Made by a program: the position numbers and the translations under genes
The notes under the pieces: generated by a model
Database searches by the model: none
What the model was told of the DNA's origin: nothing
Seen by the model: the letters and a program-made list of their open reading frames with translations, nothing else
Assembly: GCF_030867145.1 (NCBI RefSeq)
Contig: NC_134415.1
Coordinates: 68,229,300-68,293,299, forward strand
Source: Opisthocomus hoazin
Taxonomy: Eukaryota > Chordata > Aves > Opisthocomiformes > Opisthocomidae
Length of the DNA: 64,000 nt
Direction: 5' to 3'
Shown here: positions 22,576 through 35,787 of the stretch, piece after piece
How the letters are laid out: each line of letters starts with the position of its first letter
How positions within the stretch are numbered: the first letter of the stretch is position 1

Positions 22576-25500
22576 TCACCAGGCTTTGCACAAGGCCAGA
22601 GAAGCATTTCCCCTTCCTCTAAAAAATACGAGGAATTCTCCTGGCATGAGGAAGTGGCTTTCTGTGTCCCATGCGAAATAGTTTTGGGTAGCCTCTGGCT
22701 CTCACACTCCCTGAGACTCTCCAGCATTTTTTCTCTCTCTATTTTTTTTTTTCCAGGTTATGAATATGATGCGGCCGTTCAGTTCACCCTGGAAACGCTT
22801 CAGACGCTCACACAACCACACGGACTGGTAGTCCGACCGCTGCTGTGGCTCCACCCCCAAATGACGAGAGAACTGTCATCTCCAGTTCCAGCGAGGACAG
22901 GACGTCCACGGCCTTCGTTCATAGCCGTCGCTAAAGAAGCCCTCAGGATCAGCAGAGCAGAAAGAAGCACAATATACCTGGCAGGTTGGGATTAATGCCC
23001 TTAAGAGATGGGATGTTTGTAATGCTGCTCGAGCCTATTAATCAGTAACTCTGCCCTGTGTCCTTTTGCAAATTAATACCAGACATTATAATGAATGGCC
23101 ATTCCTTATAATACCACACTCCTGAGCCTGAGCCTCACGACCGGCTCGCGAGATTCATTCCGTTTCTGCTCCCAGTCCCCTGCGGCATGGGCTACATCTT
23201 GGACACCGAAGCTGCGCAGCGCTGTGGCACTGTCCACCGGCTGTGCCTGGCGTGCGGTGCTGCATGGCTGGAGAACGACAGCAGCACCCTGGTTCAGGGA
23301 GGGCCATCTGTAATGAGACATCCACAAAGGGGCTCCCCCAAAACAGCCCGGGCCCACGGCCTGTCCTCTGGGTGGTAATGCAATGATGCAGCTGCTTTGC
23401 CTGCCATCTGACGCGTCACCACGCTGCTTCGCAGGCCGGGGGAGGAGGATGGAAGCGGCCTCCTGTCAGAATGTTTGTTTGAATGGTAGTTTGCTGGTGC
23501 CACTGTGAATTGAAAGAAGGAAGTACGCTGCACATGCAGATCTGTTTAGCAAGTTGTTGCTCTCCTCTGAGCATATCAAAGATCATAAATCTCAGCTATC
23601 ACTGCATTATAATGATTTGCACTCCTTTTTTTTTCTCCAGGAACACATGTAGTCTTCTGACAGAAGCATGCATTTTACACCACAGGTGTTAGGCCTCTGA
23701 AGGCTTCATCTCTGAAGGTACAGAAATTTAAAAGAGAAATGCAAGTACTTTGTTGTGAGGTCTCCTAGAGGTGTAAGTAGGCATCGTGCGGTTTGTAAGA
23801 CTTTCTTTCAAAGGTATCCTGGGAAAAAGGAGTCCTTGTGTGGAATTTATGGCATCTTAAATGATGGTTAAAAAGTGGGCCTTTCAACCGTAAAGATGTT
23901 TCCTGATTTCATTCTTTGTGCCCAAGATGCATAGATACAAGAATAAAAACTGGAATTCAGAAGTCCAAAGTCACTTACATGGGAGAGAACATTGGTTCAC
24001 ACGCCTTCCAAAATACCTTGTTTTGGAAGTTTCCTTTTGGATATTTGCATCCTCAGAAAATCCAGTTGTGCAGATTTGCTACTGTACTTTTAAAATATTC
24101 ATATATGAAAGTATATTCATTCAAATGACTTATCTCGTTAAAATGGATCTCCAGCAATACTAATAGTGCAGTTGGTAAAGGACCACTGTAAAGTCAATAC
24201 TCATTCAATAAATGACACTCAGTTAATCAGGAATTAAACTGGAATTCAAGGTGGCTGGGGACCAGAGTATTAAACAATTTGTGCGGTAACTCTAAGCCAT
24301 TGTATTTCAGATTTTTGTACTGTAAACACTTTTGCACGGGTTTGCAGCTTAGCTTTCTAACACAATACAGATGTGAACAACAGACACGGATTATAGCCCT
24401 TTCATATGAAATAGGCTCTACTCTCCAGATGGAAATTTGTCAGATTCCTCAGAGCTAAGAAACATCCAAAAGACACCAGTTAAGAAACTCTTCAAGAATG
24501 AGCCACTTTTAATGATCCGTAACCACACAGGAACAAATAAGTCTTTGAACAGTATCCAGTTGTTTGTCTCACAAAGACGGGGACTCAGCTGAGAAAACTG
24601 ACTTTTGGACACCACTAGAAATAGCATACTCTGACTAGATCACTTGTATTTTTTTCATGTAGCATAGATTTTTCAGACATCGTGCTTGAAGAAAGCACAC
24701 GTACCATTACACTGAAAAGGACATTAAAAGTAAGAAGGAACAGTAATATTCTTACCTAAGCATATAATAATTCAACCATTCTGACTTTGCATCCTACCAC
24801 CAAAAACCTAAGTTCTTTAAAAACAGTGCTTAAATGTGGCTTTAACAATGTTATACTATGCCTACATATGGAAGTAGTTAGCAAGGAGAAGTTGGGATGA
24901 AATACCAGTGTAAGGCTTTGCCCAAAACCCGAGAAGAATCTGAGAGAGGAAGTAGCTCAGTTAACTTATTTTTCCTCTCATTTTCCACTTTTTTTCCTCC
25001 CTGCAGTTCCTTTGATTCATGCCCATAAATGGACATACCCGAAGCCACCACATTCTCACAGTGTTTTTCAGCTTGTCTGGAACCAGGAAATACCAGGAAT
25101 TTCTTCAAGGAACCTGTTCCCAAACTGTACTAAAGCCTTCAACACATTTAGCGTTCGAGCAGAGCTTAGGAGCGTGACCGAGGTCCCATCTCCACTGCAC
25201 AGCCCAGCATTGCTCCTGGGTCGGAGAACAACCGGTTGCAGTCGTTGCTGCTGCCCTGGCCTTTGCAGTTCTTCTCCGTGCTAGGCTGAGTCCACACCCC
25301 CAGAGCAGTGAACATGGGACCATTCTGAAAAGTCGCCCCAGAAACCTCTGACTGTGTGTTGTGGCAGCATTCCCCAGCTCCTGCCTGCTGCTGGGGCAGT
25401 GCCAAATGCAGTAGTATTTACGTTTGCGTAATGGTAAGTAAATCCAACCCTAATAGTAGTATAATAGTGTTTATGCTGTGAGGAACAAAGCGTTTTACAG

Positions 25501-28500
25501 CCTTGCAAGCAGGACCAAAAGGTTGCTAACGCGGCACTGCAGTGTAAACACAACCCAGTGGTGCCTCCATTCATTACTCAGCCCCGTTAACTGGGCCACT
25601 GAAAGAAATGCGCAATCCAAAGAAATGTTTGTTGTTTCAAATTAGTCCTATTAAAAGAAGGTATTTAACAGCTTTCAGCAGCTACGAAACATGTTTTCCT
25701 GCTCCTGAGCTAAATGCTCAGGAGTCCTGCGGCTGTACAAAGTTCGGGGAACTGCACAGGGCTGTGTGCCTGGGAGGGCTCCCACGAGGCCACAGTCTGG
25801 CTCCCGTGGTGTTTGCTGGGCAGTAAGCCCTTGCACGAGCACAAATTGCATGAGAAAGTGTTCTGTAAGCAGCTAAAAGCACAACCAACTAGGGAAGCGA
25901 TAAGCCAGTGTATCTGGTAAAGGAATGGGATGGACTTGAATTCAAAATAGATCTGAAATACTGTTCAAACTTTAGGCAATGTAACATCTGGGAAGGTATT
26001 AGATATAATCTTAATACACTGTGATATGGTATGGTGTTAATTATGCTTTTTTAATAACATATTTCTTAAATCATGCAATTTTATTTTTAAAAAAGGCCTT
26101 GCTTCTTAACCAAAGAAGACATTTGATGTCTTCTGATGAGAGATCATCTCATCATGGACTTTGTGATTTGGCACACCACCATGCTCTGAAGGAACTTACT
26201 TTGCCCTAACTCTCAGGGTCTGGTTACACCACACGCGCCGAGCCATTCGCAGATCCGAGAACAGGCACGGCCCAGCCAACATTGGCAATGGCACTCTGCT
26301 GTCACAGAGCTCCAGCCCCAGGTGGAGAGCCTGGCGGGAAGAGAGGACTGGTGAAATGATGGGAGACAGATCAGCTAAACGGATGACCACCCCTCTAGGT
26401 TCAGCATCACAGCCAACAAGAGCAAGGCAGAGAGGTAATACTGTGCAAAATTTGCACCTTTTTATCTGTAAATCAAGAGCAAGAGAAAAATGCGTTTTTG
26501 ATGAAAAGCATGAGAACAGTTGAGGACCGCTACAGGCTGTAAAGCCAGGGAGTAAAAGTACACGGTCTTGCTGAGAAAATACTCGTTTTCACAAATTTCC
26601 AGTTTCTGCCACCCTAAGGAAGGTTGGTGTTAAGAGTTCATTGATCTCAATGGATAGGAGTATTTGTTTTGACTCCAGTCTCAAGAACACCATGTATGCA
26701 AGAAAGCAAACATGCAGAGCAGTGGAAATACGTAAAAAGTCACATCTGGCCTTTTCCATTTAGACATATTGTTCTAGTTCTAGGCTTGTTCTGAGGTCAA
26801 AAAGTCCGAGGTCAATAAGCTGATCAGGCTTCTGAAATCTAACATGGTAGGAGCTGATGAAGAAGGCCAGCCCATCTCAACTTCGGAACTGCCTCGAGTG
26901 CCTCTCGATGGGTTTTCCCATCAGCATCATAGCTGTAGATGCCCATCTCGGGGAATCTGCTCAGCTGAAGTTTTTCTTCTGCATGTGACTTCGTTAAGAA
27001 GGACGGTGTGAGCTAAGCATAGAGTTCTTTGGAATATAGGGAATATTATTTTCTCGTAAAGTATTAAAGTAATCGCTACACAGCTCTGTCTGAGCACCAT
27101 GCATTACTTAGCCATACGTTTATACACTCTGCAAATCATTGTTACCTATATTAAAGATGCAGAAAATAAACCATCCAAACATGCAGTTATGAATCCTCTG
27201 GAACCAGCTGCGAGTCACAGGATGAGGTCTCACTGATCCCGTTTCTCTCCCGCTTTGGGCTGCTGCTGTCCTTTGAACTGGCAGCAGAACAGGAGCCCCT
27301 TTCAGACCCTCCCTGGACATCCTCTGCCTTCCCAACAGCACCCACCCTGGAGGAACGGATCACAATAATATGTCACAATACAGCGCAATAGTTGTCACCA
27401 GCAGGTACTTGGAAAAATCATCTGAAAGAGAGGTTTATTTACTAAAGGCAATAATAAAGAAGAGTTTTCTTTTAAACGTCTTTCTTTTTATCTTGCATGC
27501 TTCTTAAAAACTAATCAGCCCTCCGAGGTCTAAGTTTTAGGATGAGCAGAGCTTGCTTCTCCTACTTAGGCGGGTACAGATTCACATGTAGGCGTTGGGG
27601 ATCCGTCAGAAATCCGTGAAATTATCTTGTGTGATTGCACCTCTTTTTCCAGTTGACTAATTATGTTACAATAAGCCTTTGAGTTAAATTGTTGAAAGAG
27701 AAACTCATTTCCCTCCTGACTTCTTCAACATGCATAGACAATGAGTCGTGTCCATTTTGTGCAGGTTTAGTCTGATGAATAGGACTTTGAGTCTGATGCT
27801 CTGGGTCCAACACAAACCTACTGTAGAAAACCTCTAATCCAGCTCCTTGAGACCCATTTCTGTGAAATAGGTTCGGACATACAAATGGGCAAAAGGGCTG
27901 CTGTGCCTTTTCCTCCGAATCCCCTCTATTTTAGCTGCCCCCCCCCAGCCAAAGCGCGGAGCAGAGTCTGGTACATGGACACCAGCATTACTTAGGCTCA
28001 GAAAAGTGGTAAGAAATGCCAGGTGTTTGTTAGGTGCAGATACATCCTTCATGAACAAACACTTAGGAAGATTTTTACAACAACTTGTTTGAATGACATC
28101 TTTATTCAATAGTAGTAGTGGTGGACTGGCCGTTCTTGGTCACTCAGAACCAGAGATTCACCTGAGATTTGCATTCATTACTCTGCTCCTTAGCAGCACT
28201 GTGCACTTCATCTTCTGCATGAGCAAAGAAAAGAGGCTTTTCAGAGATACTTTTCCTCACGTCACCCTTCCCAGGTGAACAACTTTTAACAAGGGGTCTG
28301 CACAGAACTTCAGACTTTTGCCACTGACTTCTTAAGGAACCTGGCTCAGTAAGCCTCAGACCTGGCGCAAGACCCAGCGGCCTTGAGATATCAGTACCAT
28401 TGTGTCAGGCAGGGGTCGGAAAAAACCCTCCACTCTCCTAGTGCCAGCTTCCCTCTTGGAAAGGCTTGTGGACAGCCCGGCTTTGTGCTTGCCATCAGCC

Positions 28501-31405
28501 TGGTCCTAACTGACCAAATTCTTCAGCTTCTAAATCTCTATCAAGAGTTACATCCAGTAACTACCTGCACACAAGTACCACTCTCAAGTTGATGGTTTGA
28601 AAATCCAGATTAGGTGAACGTTTCCTTACCTAGTTCGCTTCATACAGAAACCCCTCTACCCCCTTGTTATCACGCTAAATGTGGTGGCTCAGGCAAGCAG
28701 GTCTAAGAACATACTCAAGCTAACTTCTCTCCCAAGCACTATATTCCCCACGTAAGTATTCCGTGTTGTGATTCAGCCTTAGCACTGCTGTTCTAGCTGT
28801 TTTCAGGATGCCTTTGAAATTCTCATCATCCACACATCCCAACAAAACCACGATCTGCATAAAATGTAACTTCTTATACCATCAAAAGCTGTCATATATA
28901 TTATGTGTCTGACAAAACCTTCTTCCAAAGAGAGGGCTAAAATCAATGTATGTTCTGTTGCTAAAGATGGAGCTTTAGGAAGGTGTTTGCCATCTACCAA
29001 GTCCCCAAAATTTATCTTCATATTAATAGTGGAAAATATTTCCTTTTTACATATTTATGCAAGTCTTTTGGGTCCAAACAGGCTTCTAGTTAATTGCTTT
29101 TTCTTTTTAAAAAAGTCATGTGATTGTTCTCAATGAATAGACCCATTCTCTCTAGTTCCCAAAGCACTGCCCCTCTTTTGATGCCCTCTCAGCAATGGAA
29201 CAGTTGCAGCCTTGCTGAAATATCTACAGCTCTGTGATTTTTGTGGATTCTGATGCCATTTTCTTGTAGGTAGGTCTTTTTATTGTGATATTTTGGATTC
29301 GTTGTCATATTTTTGATGCCGAAAATGTCTGTCTTTCATAAGCTTTGTTTTGGCATGGATGACACTTTGGCAAATTGTCATTGTACAGGATTCATTCTGA
29401 ATGCTGCAGGAATCTCCATGCTTTCTGTATTCAAGGAGCTACATGTCAAGAAGCTACGTGTCTTGAAGGCAACTTTCATCAGGTGCTGAATCTGAGCATC
29501 TGTCACCAACTCTTCTCCCAGAGCTACAGCTATCTATATCCTCAGACAACAAAGCTATGGAGTCTGCAAGTCATTGTAACAGACGCTCCTGATATTGGAC
29601 ATACCCACTAGCTGGCCGAGTCCTTAATTTGTCCCTTCTTCCTCAAGGTGTTTTCTGATCTTCCCAAGTTTGTTTGGTTTGCCCTTTATACATGCTGAGA
29701 AGTGTCCATCAAACAAAAACTCTCCTCTGCTCCATGAACGCCATGTCAGTCCCAGTCCTGCCCTCTGGAACCTGAGATCTGCAGCCACATTTGTGACTTA
29801 ATGAAAATACAGTCTTTACCACCCAATCCATTAACTAACTTTCCTCTGAAGTCATGAGTGTTTATTGTCATAACACCACCCACCTCTCCCATTTGAATCA
29901 GGCTATTTTGGCTACAAGAAGTTCTGTTCTTGCAGTACAGGGGGGCAAGCGGTCTGGGGTCATGCTTTTGGTGGTTTTGTTTTTACTTGTTTTTGCAGAA
30001 AACTATGGACAGCCTGGTTTATATTATGTAAGCTCCAAGACGACATCCATTTCTGCTAGATATCCCCAGAATAGTTATTCTCTGCAGTGGTGAAGTAGTT
30101 GATACAGAGTCATGCATTGCTAGTCTGGGAGTTAGCAATGCACATTTTATGTGATTTGAGCTCATTCATACAAAGAAAGGTGTTATTAGCTGCAGTGTAA
30201 GAAGTCCCACTGGTATGTCTGATACACAGGATATGCAATAATTTGTATGAATAAAACCTTCCTCAGTCATAGGAATTCATAGCATAACCTTCTTCTGCAG
30301 AAGATTTTTGATTCTTTGGATCCTAGTAATTCAGTCTTCCCACTGCTCTTGTCTCTGAAAATTGTAGTAGGAGTGTCAGCTAATTACAAGAATGTGAACT
30401 ATTTCATTAAAACCTTAGGAAAGCCTGTTCTTTTCCAGGTGGTTTGCTTGGATTTCTACTGTCTCAGGACCATATTTCCTTAGAAAATGTACACTGAGCC
30501 AAACAGATCTTTTCACAGTGATCTCAGATCAGACCAGAAGAGGGCCAGATATCACCAGCAAATGCAGCTGCAGTCACTATTTGCTCAAAGTCAAATGCAT
30601 CCATACATGATTATCAAACTTTGCTCTTCCCCAAACAATTTATTTTGAACAGCAGAACCAAGCACAGTTTTCTGCAGCGTAAAGGAGCTAGCTACAGTTT
30701 TCACCTAGTCTTAGCACTATAACAAAGAGTATAATTAAAATTTTGTAGTGACCGTGCAGCCAGAAGGTACAAGATTTAAAAGCGAATTCATTGTCCTCAA
30801 GCAGCTCATTTTCTGCCACCCAGAAATTTAAAGCTCCTGTGCAGATGCAGGACAGCAAAGGTAAGGCCTCCAGCACAGAGAGGTAGAAAGAGACATAAAC
30901 AAATTCTCTTTCAAGCTCCAGGCGGAGGCTGGTGCTGAAGAGCAGTTTTGCGAGAGTGTTATGAACACAGAGTCTCATACCTTCTAGACTGACTTCCAGC
31001 CACTCACAAGTGCCTTATGGACATGACCAAAGGGTGGTTCTGCTGTCTTCTGATCAGGAGGAGATCAGTCAGAAGCTTTGGGGTGACTCAAAATTTTTCC
31101 ATCCTGCTGTATTTGTTTTCTTCCAGCAGAGTAACTAAAAATAGAAAGGACTAAACCTGCAATAAAGGGCAACACAAATTTAACACGTTGTGGCTGAGAA
31201 GGAATACAATAATTTGCAATGGCATCCTCTAAAATCCATTGCCAGGCTTCCATAATTATTGCAAGTTTGTCCGTGGTCTCCATAGCAGCCTTTCCTGAGG
31301 CTCGAGGCTGGTGTGGTGACTCACAGCGGTTCAGCGATGGACTCGGACTCTTTTCCAAGGGAGTTGAGTCACAGGATGCCAAACCTGGAGTGGTTTCCCG
31401 TAATA

Positions 31406-31475
31406 CAGCGGTTCCTGAACTATGGTAGATGTACCGCTCATGGTACGCAAGCCACCTCAGCGTGGTGCTCCGACA
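31406..31475 (+). mobile_element. Possible hAT DNA transposon remnant
   Basis: 'cagcggttcctgaac', then 'gtaccgctcatggtacgc', resembles the terminal inverted repeat region of old hAT elements (CAGnGGTTC start). I see no convincing opposite terminus or transposase, so this is a weak call based on remembered resemblance. Confidence 0.25.
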
Positions 31476-33002
31476 CCTCCCCGATGTTGCCGCAGGGCGT
31501 ACGAGGGTAAGCAGGAGACATTGCTGCTGCTGCTGCCACTGGCAATGGTGGTACCCAAACAGAAATATTTGGAAACTTCTCCTTTAGTAAGTTGCTGGGC
31601 TCACACTCTGTCCCTGAACTCCTCAGAAGGGTAAAAACAGCTTACCACAGTGCTGCAGGAAGAGCTGAGTACAGCCCTCGCTGTGAGGCTGGGACGGTTT
31701 CCTAACCTCATTAGTGGTACCGCTGTAGGTACAGTCTGTCCCTGTCATAGGAGACCTCCCTCACGGTGCTGTCACCCCGGAGCATCCACTCCAGGGTGGT
31801 ACGATGGGCAACTGGTCCTGGCACAAGTGCCTCCTCAGCAATAGGCTTGAGCTTTGCGGCAGATCTTGGAAGAGGGGAGATCAGAAATGAGATTTTTCCT
31901 CCCAGCTGACTGCCCTAACCACAGAGTCACAGATTTAAGCTTTCTTTTCTATTCTTTTCTGTCTTCTCGTCCCCAGGAATCTCATTTTCCTGGAAAAGTG
32001 GGTGCCCTCCCATGCAGCAGAGGGGTAGCTCCTCCCAGCTTGCTGAGCCCAGTTTATAACCTTGTATTTAAAGGGATAATTTTGTACTTTGAATCTCCTT
32101 GGACTAAGGAAAGGCAGAAGCCCAGGCCACCCACTCACCGGATGAGACAGGGCAGCCTCTGGCAGGTGCTGTTAGTGGATAGCTGTTGTGCACTGGGGTG
32201 GACACAGTGGTTTAGCAGATTGCTGGATGTGTCAAGAACAGATTTGCCAGGACAGGCCCATCTCGAATACAGGCAGTTAGATAGTGCTTCGTTTTCTTCT
32301 TAAAACACAGTGGATCCCGAGGTGAATAAAAGCAAGAAACCTGTAACATATTAGTCAAGCGAATTACCTCACAGTTACTGAGACAGCAATATCAATCCAT
32401 ACTACCGCTAAACCTCTGAAGGCACAACTCCATGTGCATTTTTTCAGCAGCAAAATCATCCTGAGATGTCCTCTGCCTCACTGCTCATTCCTACCCCACC
32501 AAAGAGCCATCCCCTTCTCAGGTAGGTTAAGGTTTGCCTGCCCAAAACCACTTGACGACCCATTTCATTCCTGAATTAACCAGTGCACCCTATCACTCAA
32601 CTCATCCCACAGTTCGACAGCCCATGCCTAAACCAGATGTTCCCTGCTGCCCTTCAGGCCCGTTTTCCTTTCTTCCCGACCATAAAAGTCACAAGGACTA
32701 GATTAGCTCTGTCCACCCTGGAACAATCTTTAACACCTGTGGAGGCTCCTACCACACTCTTCCTCAGCGGTCCTTTCCCTACCCTAAGCAAACATCATTG
32801 CTTAGGAGTTGGAGACTGGTCAGCACCTCCCCTGTATAGCGGGCGCCAACGGCAGCCAGCAGCATCTCCTGGTGCCTTCCCCGAGAACGTCTGGTGACAC
32901 AAGACACTGCTACAACACATCCAGATCAATGACTTCAGTCTGCCTCTCCACTGTCTTTCTCACCTTCAAGGCTAGACTACGCAACAGCTGACATTAAGCA
33001 GA

Positions 33003-33054
33003 AGTTACATTGAATAATGGTGGCAGTCATGTCACAACAGTGTTGCTATGACAC
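33003..33054. repeat. Diverged repeat, copy A
   Basis: Aligns with copy B at 33,948-34,003 at roughly 80% over about 52 bp. Both share 'TGAATAATG', 'CAGTCAT' and 'GTTGCTA' in order and are in the same orientation. The family is not recognised. Confidence 0.55.
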
Positions 33055-33918
33055 TTCGCAGCTTCACCTACTGAGAATGCTCAGTGGAGCCCTGATACCG
33101 TCCATCAGCTGAAACAGAAAATATTTTGCATCCAGATAGACAAAGCTGTAGGGTTTTTCTCAGAATTATGGGTTTGACGGTGGCTGTAGCACCCTCCTTG
33201 GGGCCCACTGGGCTTCAAAAAACACAACACAGTATCTGCTGCTCTGGGGTACCACCAGCCACTGGATACCCATGACTAGCACCAGCATTTATTCACAATG
33301 CTCCAACACCACCTTACAAATATTCCTAAAAAGCAAAGATGATGAAATAAAAGAAGTAAAACTATTTACACTAAGTCTAAAAAAGGATGGCTTTCTTCCT
33401 TGTCAAGTTGACTTCTCAATTTCTGGCAAGGCCATATCCCAGACCCCTCTCAGCCACTACCCCATCTCGATGGCTGTAACGCTTTCAAAGCCACTCTCTC
33501 CCTTCCAAAATCCTCCCCAGGTCAAGCCAGCAGTCACCTGCTACCTGAAGCGTATCTTGTTCCATGTTTACCCAGAAGCTAGGCTAGCCATGCCTTTTAA
33601 CTGAAACTGGCATTGCTTCACTTTCCAAAGATGTTAACATCTCTGTCATTTGCATTCAGGAGATAGTACCAGTTCTAAAAAAAATATAAGAACATCTTGA
33701 CCATCTTTCTTCGTACCTTCCCTTTCCAATAACAAATGTAACTTCTTGAACTGGGATGTTGAAGTTATCTTCAACTCAAAGAGCAGAGATTGAAGCAACT
33801 CCCTTTCCACCCCCCAAAAAAAAACCATGAAGTAGCGCTCTATATCTGCACCACTATTTAACTAGCCAGTCGCATTTGGTACAGAAAGGGTCATGAACAG
33901 CATACTACTTCTGATGTT

Positions 33919-33924
33919 TTTATT
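33919..33924 (-). terminator. Candidate distal ENPP1 poly(A) signal (AATAAA)
   Basis: TTTATT on the + strand reads AATAAA on the gene strand, about 1.7 kb after the ENPP1 stop. It is the first canonical hexamer I found downstream of the stop. Use is unproven. Confidence 0.4.
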
Positions 33925-33947
33925 GGTCACAGGCAATGTTACAAAGC

Positions 33948-34003
33948 AGTTACACTGAATAATGCTGTCACAGTCATATCATAATGTGAGGTTGCTAGAA
34001 CAC
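33948..34003. repeat. Diverged repeat, copy B
   Basis: Partner of copy A about 945 bp away. It lies next to the candidate distal poly(A) signal of ENPP1, so it could sit at the very end of that transcript. Confidence 0.55.
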
Positions 34004-34087
34004 ATTTAAATTTCACACAGTGAAACTAGAAAAAAAAATCATGCTTGTAACAGAAGATCAAGAAAATACATTTGGTTAAAAGAAAAA

Positions 34088-34168
34088 ATGGTCCCAGGAT
34101 CTCAGCCTACTCAAACTGAAGTTAATGGAAAAGCTTCCACTGACTCCAGCAGGCTTTGAATCCAGCCT
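34088..34168. repeat. Decayed sauropsid repeat with 'gaagttaatggaaaagcttc' core
   Basis: The block continues into 'cactgactccagcaggcttt' and 'gaatccagcc', forming an imperfect inverted pair (ttaatgg / cactgactcca) characteristic of this ancient repeat. The same family appears at 22,520 and 59,740. Confidence 0.5.
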
Positions 34169-35372
34169 CCAACACCCCCTGACCAAGCTGTAAGGCACAA
34201 CGCCTCTCTGCTCAGTCACAGGCTCTTCATTCTTCTAACATACTTGTGCGTGATGTATTTTCTTCTTTTTGAATGAAAATAACATAAATGTCTAATTGAC
34301 TATGCCAAACTTTATACGTAACAGAGCCAATTTTGGCTCATCAGCTTTAGAGAGAGTGGGAGAACTACAAAGGTGATCGCATGTGTACTGGAAAAGGAGG
34401 GAGCTCCTACACTCCTGAGTGCCTGTAGCAGCTGTTCATGTGGCCCAAAAGCTTCCAAGAAAGCTCATTACATCCTTCTTCAGAATTTTCATCCAGCAGC
34501 ATCTGCATTCAAGATGGGTAACTTATGTGAGCTGGAATTTGGGTGATGTAGCGCTAAGAACGGCTACAAATGCAGCTAGGATCTGGTCGTTTGCTGCCAA
34601 CAGGCAACTGAACAGCCTGTGGGCATTTACTGTAGTGATGAGATGCGCCATTAGAGAAGATCGTCTTACCATTCTAACTAAGGCAATAATCTTAGTGCAC
34701 AATTTGCGCAATTACCTTTTCTTGACAAAAATGGGATTTCAAAACTACAGCTGATAATATCATGCACCAAATTGAGAAAGAGATCTTTGTTTCAAGAAAA
34801 TAAAATCTTTTCTTCAAATCTAAGTTGAATTCGAAGTGAGATAATTATTTCTTGGAGCCCAGAGATCTTCCTGAATTAATCTCTTCTGATTTGCAGGTGA
34901 CTTGATGCATCCTACACCTGCTCATTCTGAGGATGAATATAAAACACGCAAATTGTGTATCAAATTTCCCTTCAGCGTTGGAGACACGAGAGGGCAGCAA
35001 CATGCCACGGCTTCCCAGCTAACAGACCTCCTTCAGCCAAGGCGTCTTGTCTGTGCTGGGCAAGTTTCAGTTACCAGTCTCACTAACCTCAGTATAGCTT
35101 CTTGCACCACAAAACTTCATTATTTTATGAGATCCAAAGCTCAAAAAGTAATTCATGCTTCAAGGAAAACTGGAGTGAGAGGCACTGTTGTTTGTATTTC
35201 AGTGGTCACAGAGAATGTAGTTATCTCCCAGAACTGTATTTGCTAATTATCTATATTTTTAAAGTATAATATTGATCATAACCATGCTTTATAAACTTCT
35301 CCCTCTCCAGTGCATATAAAAGGTAACATTTCTGTTCGTGTCTCAGACTATGATGATCAAATGCTATTGGCA

Positions 35373-35378
35373 TTTAAT
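35373..35378 (-). terminator. Candidate proximal ENPP1 poly(A) signal (ATTAAA)
   Basis: TTTAAT on the + strand is ATTAAA on the gene strand, about 245 nt after the stop. ATTAAA is the second most common signal. It would give a short 3' UTR; the distal AATAAA would give a longer one. Confidence 0.4.
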
Positions 35379-35619
35379 AATGGACATGGTTCTACCACAT
35401 TCAAGTGGGAATGACAGGAGCTGCCATCCTGTGTTATATACATAGTCCATCAGCAGTCCCTGAGATACAAATATGGCACCCACTCTCCTCCCTACTGGCG
35501 TTTTGGTCAAGAGTTCTCAATAAATGTTCCAGCTTATTTTAAACAAAAGTTTTCATTAATTAAAAACAGTCTATTTACAAATCAGTTGTGAAACGGACAA
35601 CAACATTCCATAGGAAAAA

Positions 35620-35787
35620 TCAGATCATTTCAAAAGTTGGTAGATATGTTTTTAACTGTAAAATCTCAGATACTGGCTGTTTTCTGTCTTGATAGAAGCT
35701 GAGTCCAGTAAGTAATTCTATATCTCTGACCCGAGCTGTATGAAACTTCATTCTCTCTTCAACCCACATGGACTCAGACTTGCCATC
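35620..35787 (-). CDS. ENPP1: ENPP1 terminal coding exon
   Basis: 168 bp including TGA. It starts [20 protein letters not shown] and ends [16 protein letters not shown]. The last 17 residues look more like the tail of ENPP3 ([11 protein letters not shown]) than of human ENPP1 (LKLKTHLPTFSQED), while GLSFYQ-RK is ENPP1-like. Confidence 0.95.
   Translation of the reverse strand, partial: DGKSESMWVEERMKFHTARVRDIELLTGLSFYQDRKQPVSEILQLKTYLPTFEMI

Larger units (their letters stand above)
21366..35372. other. Intergenic region between the convergent CCN2 and ENPP1 3' ends
   Basis: Roughly 14 kb without a coding exon I can recognise on either strand. It holds a CR1 remnant (21,851-21,913), ancient decayed repeats (about 22,520-22,570 and 34,088-34,168), a possible hAT-like remnant (31,406-31,475) and a diverged repeat pair (33,003-33,054 and 33,948-34,003). 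If ENPP1 uses the poly(A) signal at 33,919, its right-hand part is ENPP1 3' UTR. Open frames are short, and I saw none matching a family. Confidence 0.6.

Noticed and set aside
30525-30605. Short - strand frame reading MDAFDFEQIVTAAAFAGDIW
   Set aside because: Only 26 codons before a stop, with no supporting exons nearby in a consistent frame and no family recognised.
31065-31382. 105-codon - strand frame with a hydrophobic segment
   Set aside because: No recognised family, and + strand frames overlap it. The adjoining DNA looks like a decayed repeat.
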